Of a stretch of 19,416 nucleotides of DNA, positions 6,236-13,224 are shown in pieces; positions within the stretch are counted from its first letter, which is position 1, and every line of letters begins with the position of its first letter. The position numbers and the translations under genes are program-made. Under the pieces are notes generated by a model. The model did not search any database. It was not told the DNA's origin and was given only the letters and a program-made list of their open reading frames with translations. The DNA comes from Nitrososphaerota archaeon (lineage in GTDB: Archaea; Thermoproteota; Nitrososphaeria; Nitrososphaerales; Nitrosopumilaceae): contig PAAH01000018.1 of NCBI GenBank assembly GCA_002698885.1, forward strand, positions 9,408 through 28,823. The letters are read 5' to 3'.

Positions 6236-8194
6236 TCACTTTTGTGCCACCATAGAATAAGATGAATAAAGATTTGGTAGATGCTCAGAAAAAATCTTGT
6301 AGAGATGTTTTAATTTTTCATTATATTTACTACTTGTTTGATTTGATGTATCAAACTCATCTAAAAAATAAAGATTGTTGGCAACAAACATAGAAGACTT
6401 GTTAGTTGATAAATCTACCCATGCAAATGGTAATCGGTGATCACGAAGGTTTCCATAAAAATTAACATCTTTAAAACCTGATTTTAAAATCATTTCTTCG
6501 AATTCTTTTTTTCCATGATGTAAAGTTTTTAATTTTTCACCAGTTTCTGTTTCAAAAATCGATTTGGAGATGTCACTTTCAAGATAAACATAATCCTGCA
6601 GACCATCTACATTCTCACCTAGAAGATATTGCAAACCGAATTTGTTAAGTGCATCAAAATAAAGTGTGCCATCAAATTTTAGTATACGATAAGATTCATT
6701 CAGTAATTCCTGTTGGTTTTTCATTTGATCTCTGTTTTCAGAAGAATTTATTTTCTCGAAACCATTTATAATTACCAGATCAAATTTATCAGTATCAAAT
6801 TTTGTATTATAAATTTCAGAGTTCAGAAACTCTATGTTATTTCGGTTTTCTTGCTTAGCAATGATTTTCATGATACTAATCTTATCTGGATCATTTTCTA
6901 TGGCAATGACATTACAGAATCTTGATAGCGGTACTGCAATCTGACCCAAGTCAGCGCCTATGACAAGGGCCAAATCATCCTTTTTTATATCAAGTAGGAA
7001 CAGAAAATCAGCCCTATTCTGACTTGTTAGCATTGCATATGACCATGGTTTATTTTGATACACTTCTGCGGCAACCTCTAACCAATTTTTTGTTTCTAAT
7101 TTTTCCAAAAACATGCGATATTCACGCTTTTCTATTGCGAAATCAACAACTTCCGAATTATAAAATGTTGAATAACCTCTTGGCATGTACTCATATTCCA
7201 TTTCTCTCATGTATGCATCCAAGATTTCTATGATCACATTATCTGTAGAAAAATTTTCTCGGGTTAGATTATTTATTTTTAATTTAGTAGAAAAATTAAC
7301 AAGTTTCTCAATATGGTCTTCTGGTACCATTGGTTTTTGCACTAGGGAACGATATAGAAGACTGTAAAAATAATCCTTGTCAGTTGGTATGTAGAATTCA
7401 TGCTGGTACAGGATCTTACGATCTAGTATGTCATTAACCCACTTTGGATCATAATATTGTTCTCCAACATGAAACAAGACATCTTTGTTTTCAATCTTAA
7501 CTAAATGAAACTCCTGCTTTTTTTCTTCTAAGATTTTTTTTCCATTTGTGATGAACCTGATTTCTTCTACTTGATTTGTTAAAATATCAATATCACTATT
7601 TAGTGCTGATATATCCAATTCAGGTATATTTTCAAAGTTTCTCAGTATAACATAATTTACAGTTGCGTTTAAAACATAAAATAACTGAGAAGTGTTTTTC
7701 CATCCTTTAGATCCTACTAGATCAGAATTAATAGTTTCAATTTTACTATTCCATTTTTCTGATAAACTATTACGAACATCCTTTAGGTTTTTTCCAAGTA
7801 AAAGTACAAGATCATGTTCTGCTTCTTCTGTAGTATTACTGGCATGTATATGATTGCCTCCACCAGTCCATGAACGGTAAGTTTGCTTTGCATCAAATAT
7901 GTTAATATTCACATATGTTTCACCTTTTGCAGTTTCTCTATTATCATATGTAGGATTCTTATCTTCAATTATACACAATAAGAAAGGTCCAAAATCATGT
8001 TGATCTGCTTTGAAGGCACCAGGAGGTAAGTTTACACCATAAAAACGTGACATATTATCAGAAAAAAATTCTGAACTCCAATTAACTTCATAAACTTGTA
8101 GTAATTCAAATTTTTTCTTAAGATCACTTAGTATTTCTTCTGTCTTATGACGAGCCTTTTTCCAAATAATAAATACATGTAATTCTGAATCCAA
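6236..8194 (-). CDS. Two-part protein: unassigned N-terminal region plus class I SAM methyltransferase domain
   Basis: The protein has 652 residues. The N-terminal region opens with HVFIIWKKAR, has a striking WTGGGNHIHASN motif (109-120), and later LNSDIDILTN (198-207), reminiscent of the D-x-D of nucleotidyltransferase folds. I do not recognise a named family for it. Residues about 390-560 are a class I methyltransferase: LALVIGADLGQIAVPLSR (408-425) is motif I, with GADLGQ in place of the usual GxGxG, IAIENDP (430-436) supplies the ribose-binding E433, and KFDLVIINGFE (470-480) and YRILKFDGTLYF (502-513) follow. The start is TTG at 8194. An in-frame stop lies six codons upstream and the next ATG would remove the conserved opening. 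The stop abuts the kinase start, so translation is probably coupled and the two likely work on one substrate. Confidence 0.75.
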   Translation of the reverse strand: MDSELHVFIIWKKARHKTEEILSDLKKKFELLQVYEVNWSSEFFSDNMSRFYGVNLPPGAFKADQHDFGPFLLCIIEDKNPTYDNRETAKGETYVNINIFDAKQTYRSWTGGGNHIHASNTTEEAEHDLVLLLGKNLKDVRNSLSEKWNSKIETINSDLVGSKGWKNTSQLFYVLNATVNYVILRNFENIPELDISALNSDIDILTNQVEEIRFITNGKKILEEKKQEFHLVKIENKDVLFHVGEQYYDPKWVNDILDRKILYQHEFYIPTDKDYFYSLLYRSLVQKPMVPEDHIEKLVNFSTKLKINNLTRENFSTDNVIIEILDAYMREMEYEYMPRGYSTFYNSEVVDFAIEKREYRMFLEKLETKNWLEVAAEVYQNKPWSYAMLTSQNRADFLFLLDIKKDDLALVIGADLGQIAVPLSRFCNVIAIENDPDKISIMKIIAKQENRNNIEFLNSEIYNTKFDTDKFDLVIINGFEKINSSENRDQMKNQQELLNESYRILKFDGTLYFDALNKFGLQYLLGENVDGLQDYVYLESDISKSIFETETGEKLKTLHHGKKEFEEMILKSGFKDVNFYGNLRDHRLPFAWVDLSTNKSSMFVANNLYFLDEFDTSNQTSSKYNEKLKHLYKIFSEHLPNLYSSYSMVAQK

Positions 8195-8284
8195 TGTGTA
8201 TTCCTGAACCTAAAATCAATCACATACTTATTTTTGTATCCATCAACATCTATTCAATTATTAGCATCAAATTAAGAATTCAAT

Positions 8285-9343
8285 TTAGGTTAGTTTAGAA
8301 GTTCTTCTAGATCCATATTCAAATGATTGTTTTATATGATTTTCAATATCAGTGATAGAAAGCTCACCGGTAGATAGTTTCGAGTAAAAATAATAGAATC
8401 CTTCTTTGTCTGGAAATCTATTCAGAAGTTTTTGGTATAAATTAATTACAGAATGAGCTGTTTCATTATTATATTTATTTACAATATTTTTCCGATCTTC
8501 TATTTCTTGTTCAGGTATTGCTTGATTACAATATCGGCAAATTATCTCATCATCATAAGATTTCATTTTATTATAGATTTTCTTAAACTCATCATTTGTG
8601 AAAAGTGAATTATAATCCATCCTAGTTAAATTTCCTATAATATTCTTTAAACCATAATCCATACAACAAAGTGTAACATCACCATTTGGTAAGAGTGTAT
8701 TAGCATCGAATCTATCCTCTAACCCATCATGACTTGAAATGTTACATGACAAAGGGCCCAATTTTTTTTCAAAATCATTTTTTACATTTGAAAGATTTCC
8801 TGCACGACTAATCATTTTTTCGGCTTCAATATCTATATGGAGAATATCTTTAACTTTAGGATGCAAATCACCCATTGACATACATGTAAGATTTTTTATG
8901 TTACTCTCTTGGAGTTTTTTGAGAATAGCCAAATAGTTTTTGTTAACTGCAATTTTTGCATAACTAGATGAATCAGGTAAATGGATATGAAAATTTGCAA
9001 ATGGTATATGCTTAATTTTATCTATATCCTCTAACTTTAATCCAACTAATGTTGAGTATATGCTTATTTTGTGACCAGAATCAAAAGCATAAAGAATCAT
9101 CTTTGCAGCTTCTGGATGTAAAAATATTTCAGAATATCCTCCAAAACTTATTTGTACATTTTCTGGAATTTTATCTATACATTGTTTAAATACAGAAAAA
9201 TCCATAATGTTTGGATTTCCATAACTTATGTTTGTTAAGTTATTTTGTAATTCATATTCTTTGATCAATAGTTCCTGTGGGCAAAAATCACAATCTACTC
9301 TACAAGCAATAGTTGCAGTTATTGCCATGTAAGCTTCAGCCAT
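8285..9343 (-). CDS. Radical SAM/SPASM enzyme with C-terminal DUF4214-like module
   Basis: The protein has 352 residues. ACRVDCDFC gives C14, C18 and C21, the radical SAM CxxxCxxC cluster motif. SFGGYSEIFLHP (66-77) is the GGE-like motif. Later cysteines (C200, C226-C227 after LLPNGDVTL, and C269-x2-C272) match the SPASM-type layout of the enzyme at 1876-2982, though overall similarity is modest. The barrel begins almost at the N-terminus, so ATG at 9343 (or 9328) is sound. Residues 296-344 carry a DUF4214 module: VINLYQKLLNRFPDKEGF, then LSITDIENHIKQSFEY. Fusion of the module to a radical SAM enzyme is the main oddity. The gene lies 78 nt after the methyltransferase at 9422 and 90 nt before the two-part methyltransferase, gaps large enough for its own promoter. 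Confidence 0.85.
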   Translation of the reverse strand: MAEAYMAITATIACRVDCDFCPQELLIKEYELQNNLTNISYGNPNIMDFSVFKQCIDKIPENVQISFGGYSEIFLHPEAAKMILYAFDSGHKISIYSTLVGLKLEDIDKIKHIPFANFHIHLPDSSSYAKIAVNKNYLAILKKLQESNIKNLTCMSMGDLHPKVKDILHIDIEAEKMISRAGNLSNVKNDFEKKLGPLSCNISSHDGLEDRFDANTLLPNGDVTLCCMDYGLKNIIGNLTRMDYNSLFTNDEFKKIYNKMKSYDDEIICRYCNQAIPEQEIEDRKNIVNKYNNETAHSVINLYQKLLNRFPDKEGFYYFYSKLSTGELSITDIENHIKQSFEYGSRRTSKLT

Positions 9344-9364
9344 ATTGAAATAAACTAATTTATC

Positions 9365-9374
9365 ATATATTTTA
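9365..9374 (-). promoter_or_regulatory. Probable TATA box for the radical SAM/DUF4214 gene
   Basis: The minus strand reads TAAAATATAT, 22 to 31 nt upstream of the ATG at 9343. This is a good archaeal TATA placement for a near-leaderless transcript and suggests the gene can be transcribed separately from the upstream methyltransferase. Confidence 0.45.
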
Positions 9375-9421
9375 ACAATATTATTTCTGTGACGAATAAT
9401 GAATAAGATTTAAGATGAATT

Positions 9422-10207
9422 CTATTTTGAGAATTTGAATAAGCCAATTTTTCCAACATTTGAATCAGAAAAAAAATGTGGATATGTTCTTTCATAAGGC
9501 ATGGATATTGTGTCTACTAATTCCGCATTCTTAAATCCACAAATACTCTTTGCAATGTTTATCAGACATTGTGGACTTGCTACAATGGGAGCAAATTCTC
9601 CAGCAGATCCATGCTTTGTGGGATCCGATTGATCATAGTAATACATTATTGGATTTTCACTTTCTAATATATGACCAGATAAAAAAACTGAATCATTAAC
9701 AACAGAATGGATTTTCTTCAATACAGAGATCAAATTTTCTATATGGTAGTATACACCAAAGAATAAAATAAAATCAAATGTTTCTTTGAGCAAATCTATA
9801 TCATACACATCAAGCTTTCGATATTCTACTTTTGAATCAAGCAGTTTTTTAAATAATTCAAAATAATTTACATTAACTTTTGTTCCGGACTCTGCTATTG
9901 TTTTATGCTTATCAAATCCTTCCTGATCTATCGCAAGTATTCTGCTTGCATTTCTTTTTTCACATAGAAATGAATAGAATCCATCTGCACATCCCACATC
10001 AAGTATTTTTTTACCAGTTAAATCGTTTGGTATTACCTGAGAAATCCACTTTTGATATTCTGAAGATGTTCTAGTGTTTTCAGTCTTAATTCCATTAATA
10101 TTCATAGTATGATAAAATTTAGTATCTTTTTTAAAAAATTCTCTAACCTCTTCTTTAGAGAATCTTGATTGAAATATTATTTCTTCTTTATCTAAATTAT
10201 CAGTCAT
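9422..10207 (-). CDS. SAM-dependent methyltransferase, CmoB/DUF1698-like
   Basis: The protein has 261 residues. KKILDVGCADGFYSF (66-80) is a textbook motif I, and ILAIDQ (90-95) provides the acidic ribose contact D94. FDFILFFGVYYHIENLISVL (144-163) matches the FDxVxxxGVLYH-x-x-(D/N)-P block of the CmoB/DUF1698 family, as does the helical lead-in around FYHTMNINGIKT. In bacteria CmoB modifies the tRNA wobble uridine. Here the protein lacks the long CmoB N-terminal domain and lies in a glycan operon, so sugar methylation is more likely (inference). It starts 2 nt after the stop of the GDP-mannose dehydratase gene and must be co-transcribed with it. This suggests the substrate could be the deoxysugar made by that pathway. 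No Shine-Dalgarno is evident. Confidence 0.8.
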   Translation of the reverse strand: MTDNLDKEEIIFQSRFSKEEVREFFKKDTKFYHTMNINGIKTENTRTSSEYQKWISQVIPNDLTGKKILDVGCADGFYSFLCEKRNASRILAIDQEGFDKHKTIAESGTKVNVNYFELFKKLLDSKVEYRKLDVYDIDLLKETFDFILFFGVYYHIENLISVLKKIHSVVNDSVFLSGHILESENPIMYYYDQSDPTKHGSAGEFAPIVASPQCLINIAKSICGFKNAELVDTISMPYERTYPHFFSDSNVGKIGLFKFSK

Positions 10208-10209
10208 TT

Positions 10210-11253
10210 CTATAATTTTTTAGTTTTTTTCATTCCAATTGAATCATGCCCAAATGTTGCTGCATCCCATGGAAAATATTCACGTTTTATCCATCTTTCC
10301 CAACGACTGATATCTTCATCTACCATAATTTTGACCAGTTTTTTAAATTTAGTTTTGGGACTCCAGCCAAGTTTTCTTTTTGCTTTTTTATAATCACCAC
10401 GAAGATATTGAACATCAATTGGTCGTAGGTTCTGTTTAGAAGTTTGAATACTTTTACTAGAAATACCTGCAATCTTGCAAGCCTCGTTTACAAATTCTCT
10501 GACTGTATGGGTTTCATTTGTAGCAAGAACATAATCGTCAGGATTTTTTTGTTGGAGCATCTTCCACATACCTTCTACAAATTCTGGTGCATAGCCCCAA
10601 TCTCTTTTTGCATCTAAATTTCCAAGTTTTAATGATTTTGATAAGCCAAGAGAAATTTTTGCAACTTCGTTAGAAATCTTTCTTGTGACAAATTCTAATC
10701 CACGTAGTGGTGATTCATGATTAAATAAAATTCCATTTGTTGCATGCATTCCATATCCCTTCCTATATGCACGAACCATCCAATAACTATACAGTTTTGC
10801 AACTGCATATGGACTAACTGGATTAAACGGAGATGTTTCATTTTTAGTAGGTGAATTATCTTCTCCAAACATTTCACTTGAAGAGGCTTGGTAGATCTTT
10901 ATTTTTTTATCAAATTTTAGAATTTCGTCCAATAGTCTTACAGAGCCAAACCCAGTTACATCAGAAGTATAAAGTGGTTGTACAAATGATGCACCTACAA
11001 AACTTTGAGCTGCCAGATGATATACTTCATTAGGTGCAGAAGCTACTAGTGCTTCAGATATTGAGTGAGAATCTAATACATCTAAAGGTAATAATTTTAC
11101 TTTATCATGAATTCCAAGATGATACAATCTCCAGAAATTAGGCGTAGATAATCTTCTGTAACCGCCGAAAACTTTGTAGCCTTTGCCTAAAAGGAAATCT
11201 GCCAGATATGCACCATCTTGACCTGTTATACCTGTAATCAGTGCATTTTTCAT
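10210..11253 (-). CDS. gmd: GDP-mannose 4,6-dehydratase
   Basis: This 347-residue protein is the usual length for the family. TGITGQDG (7-14) binds NADP at the N-terminus. GYRR (31-34) and QASSSEMFG (122-130) follow, giving S125 and E127 at the catalytic Thr/Ser and Glu positions, and SPYAVAK supplies Y149 and K153. The FNHESPLRG block (177-185), TRK, and LGNLDAKRDWGYAPEFVEGMW (210-230) are diagnostic of GMD. The C-terminus has RPIDVQYLRGDYKKAKRKLGW, also typical. It converts GDP-mannose to GDP-4-keto-6-deoxymannose in the cytoplasm, the precursor of GDP-rhamnose, GDP-fucose and related sugars. It is the first gene of the minus-strand series and diverges from a reductase/epimerase gene that could take its product. 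ATG at 11253 begins right at the Rossmann strand. This is the clearest call in the window. Confidence 0.95.
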   Translation of the reverse strand: MKNALITGITGQDGAYLADFLLGKGYKVFGGYRRLSTPNFWRLYHLGIHDKVKLLPLDVLDSHSISEALVASAPNEVYHLAAQSFVGASFVQPLYTSDVTGFGSVRLLDEILKFDKKIKIYQASSSEMFGEDNSPTKNETSPFNPVSPYAVAKLYSYWMVRAYRKGYGMHATNGILFNHESPLRGLEFVTRKISNEVAKISLGLSKSLKLGNLDAKRDWGYAPEFVEGMWKMLQQKNPDDYVLATNETHTVREFVNEACKIAGISSKSIQTSKQNLRPIDVQYLRGDYKKAKRKLGWSPKTKFKKLVKIMVDEDISRWERWIKREYFPWDAATFGHDSIGMKKTKKL

Positions 11254-11273
11254 AATTTTTCTATCAAAATTAG

Positions 11274-11281
11274 TAAATAAG
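11274..11281 (-). promoter_or_regulatory. Probable TATA box for gmd
   Basis: The minus strand reads CTTATTTA, 21 to 28 nt upstream of the gmd ATG. A near-identical box lies at the same distance before the divergent gene, which supports both as promoter elements. Confidence 0.5.
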
Positions 11282-11319
11282 CTTAAAATTAAAATATATC
11301 GAATAATAGTTCAAACGGA

Positions 11320-11327
11320 TTTATTTA
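11320..11327 (+). promoter_or_regulatory. Probable TATA box for the reductase/epimerase gene
   Basis: TTTATTTA lies 21 to 28 nt upstream of the TTG start at 11348, mirroring the CTTATTTA box of gmd in the same 94-base divergent region. Confidence 0.5.
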
Positions 11328-11347
11328 ACTAAAAATTATAATACATA

Positions 11348-12238
11348 TTGAAAACAGTTTTAGTTACTGGGTTTAACGGATTCTTTGGTTCTAATTTAAT
11401 CCCAGAATTAGAAAAAAAATTCAATATTATTGGAATATCACGATCAAAATATTCAGGTGTAAAAATTAAACAAATTACATGCGACATTTCAAAAATTAGT
11501 AAAATTAATCCGAAAGAAAAAATTTCTACTATAATACATTTAGCAGCACTTACTGATGTAAATTTTTGCCAAAACAATCCAGAAAAGGCATTCATTAATA
11601 ATATTCAAGGTACACGAGAAATATTGGAATTTGCCAGAAGAAAAGATTCCAACGTAATATTTGTTAGTACAGCACATGTTTTTGGAAAAATAAAAAAAAA
11701 TCCTATTAGGGAAAACCATGAAAAAAATCCTATCTCAGTTTATGGAATTACAAAATTGGCTGGTGAAATAATGTGTAAGGAATATTCAAGCTCTTATGGC
11801 CTAAATATAGCAGTTCCAAGATTATTTTCGATTTATGGACCATATAGTCCAACCCATTCTGTTAGCAATAATATTATCAGACAGATACTTACAAAAAAAA
11901 GCCTGCAACTTGGAAATATCAAATCAAAGAGGGATTTTCTTTATATCAAAGATGCTGTAGATGCTATTTTACTCATTATGAAAAAAAATAAAAAATTTAA
12001 TGACTATAATATTGGTTCAGGCAAAAGTTACTCCATACTCGAAATTTGTAATCTAGTAAAAAAACTATCCAAAAAAGATAACATCCCAATTAGAACAATT
12101 AATTCTAAAATTCGTAAGAATGACTCTAGTAATATTGTATGCAATTCATCAAAAATAAAAAAACTTGGATGGAATCCAAAAACATCGATTACAAAAGGAT
12201 TCCAATCAACTATAGATTGGCATGCCCAACTAATCTAA
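11348..12238 (+). CDS. NAD(P)-dependent sugar epimerase/reductase (extended SDR family)
   Basis: The protein has 296 residues. TGFNGFFG (7-14) is the dinucleotide-binding loop, IIHLAALTDV (62-71) and VSTAHVFG (106-113) follow with the catalytic Thr108, and VYGITK gives Y132 and K136 of the YxxxK pair. LGNIKSKRDFLYIKDAV (188-204) is the sugar-binding block of NDP-sugar SDR enzymes. The family includes GDP-4-keto-6-deoxymannose reductase, dTDP-4-dehydrorhamnose reductase and 4-epimerases. Divergence from gmd makes reduction of the gmd product attractive, but this is inference and no residue decides it. The start is TTG at 11348, immediately before the Rossmann strand and at the proper distance from a TATA box. 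An A9 run at 11692-11700 lies inside the gene but the frame stays open. Confidence 0.82.
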   Translation: MKTVLVTGFNGFFGSNLIPELEKKFNIIGISRSKYSGVKIKQITCDISKISKINPKEKISTIIHLAALTDVNFCQNNPEKAFINNIQGTREILEFARRKDSNVIFVSTAHVFGKIKKNPIRENHEKNPISVYGITKLAGEIMCKEYSSSYGLNIAVPRLFSIYGPYSPTHSVSNNIIRQILTKKSLQLGNIKSKRDFLYIKDAVDAILLIMKKNKKFNDYNIGSGKSYSILEICNLVKKLSKKDNIPIRTINSKIRKNDSSNIVCNSSKIKKLGWNPKTSITKGFQSTIDWHAQLI

Positions 12239-12243
12239 AATGC

Positions 12244-12260
12244 TACTATCCTACATAGTA
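12244..12260 (+). terminator. Small hairpin after the epimerase gene
   Basis: The arms tactat and atagta flank a 5-base loop, starting 6 nt after the stop at 12238. T-rich runs at 12283-12287 and 12295-12300 lie downstream. The hairpin is short and weak, so its role in termination or 3' end stability is uncertain. Confidence 0.25.
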
Positions 12261-12295
12261 AGATTAGAGTAAAACCTAGAAATTTTTCACAATGT

Positions 12296-12304
12296 TTTTT
12301 AAAC
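12296..12304 (+). promoter_or_regulatory. Probable TATA box for the family 2 glycosyltransferase gene
   Basis: The AT box tttttaaac lies 23 to 31 nt upstream of the ATG at 12327, with no Shine-Dalgarno before the start, consistent with a leaderless archaeal promoter. Confidence 0.4.
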
Positions 12305-12326
12305 AAAGTTTAGGCTAGTTAATAAT

Positions 12327-13205
12327 ATGTCAATATTGACCTGTATTCCTGCATATAATGAGGGAAAAATAATCCGTGAAGTTGTAAAAAAATGTTTTAA
12401 AGTATCTGATCAGGTTGTGGTTTGTGACGATGGTTCAACGGACAATACATACGAAGAAGCTGATGCTGCTGGTGCACATGTAATTAGACATGATAGAAAT
12501 ATCGGAAAGGGAGAAGCATTAAGATCACTTTTTAAATTTGCTGCACACTCCAAAAATGATATTATTGTAACCATTGATGGTGATGGACAATTCTTACCAG
12601 AAGAAATCCCAAAACTTGTGACTGACATAGAGCAAAAAAATGCTGATATTGTAATTGGCTATCGTTTCGATGATGCAACAGACATGCCAAATTATAGGCG
12701 ATTTGGGAATAAAATTTTAGATAGAATGGCAAATATGGCTACTGAAATATCTGTTAGGGATACTCAGAGTGGATATAGAGCATATTCAAGAGATATTATA
12801 GAAAAATTAGATTTCAAGATTAATGGTTTTGGTGCCGACGTAGAAATATTAATTGATGCTGCAAAAAAAGGCATGCGTATCTCTGAGCAGAAAGTTACTG
12901 TGATATACAACACAGGAACTCAAACATCTACAAAAAATCCTATCTCACATACAGGAGAAGTCATGACAACTATTTTAGAAAAAATTGCTATAAAGTCACC
13001 GTTAAAATATATTGGAATTCCAGGGATTATTACAATATTAATTGGAATATATTTTGCATCTAACGTTGTTATAATGTATAATGATACAGGATACTTCTCA
13101 ATTCCATTTACTCTAGTAGGTGCCACACTTGTAGTGACAGGATTACTGTTATTTTTCATGGCAACGCTTTTGTTTAGTGTTTCTAAGAGAACCAAGAAGA
13201 ATTAA
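12327..13205 (+). CDS. Family 2 glycosyltransferase, polyprenyl-phosphate sugar synthase-like, with two-helix membrane tail
   Basis: The protein has 292 residues. CIPAYNEG (6-13), VVCDDGSTDNT (31-41), the DGDGQF metal/nucleotide motif at 84-89, VIGYR (109-113) and DTQSGYRAYSR (145-155) are the ordered motifs of dolichyl-phosphate mannose/glucose synthase-type GT2 enzymes. Two hydrophobic segments (about 229-250 and 258-285) follow with a basic end, anchoring the enzyme with its active site in the cytoplasm. The likely role is to move a sugar from a nucleotide donor to polyprenyl phosphate for use outside the membrane. It precedes a GT-C membrane transferase by 19 nt, a natural consumer of the lipid-linked sugar. 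The sugar identity is not visible. The ATG at 12327 lies just before the first beta strand. Confidence 0.87.
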   Translation: MSILTCIPAYNEGKIIREVVKKCFKVSDQVVVCDDGSTDNTYEEADAAGAHVIRHDRNIGKGEALRSLFKFAAHSKNDIIVTIDGDGQFLPEEIPKLVTDIEQKNADIVIGYRFDDATDMPNYRRFGNKILDRMANMATEISVRDTQSGYRAYSRDIIEKLDFKINGFGADVEILIDAAKKGMRISEQKVTVIYNTGTQTSTKNPISHTGEVMTTILEKIAIKSPLKYIGIPGIITILIGIYFASNVVIMYNDTGYFSIPFTLVGATLVVTGLLLFFMATLLFSVSKRTKKN

Positions 13206-13224
13206 GTATTAAAAAATTAAAAAC

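Noticed and set aside
9422..10207. True CmoB tRNA-modifying enzyme
   Set aside because: The protein lacks the longer CmoB N-terminal domain, no cmoA-like partner is present, and it is tightly coupled to gmd.
11692..11700. A9 run as a programmed frameshift or phase-variation site in the epimerase gene
   Set aside because: The frame is intact through all conserved motifs, and long A runs are expected in such AT-rich DNA.
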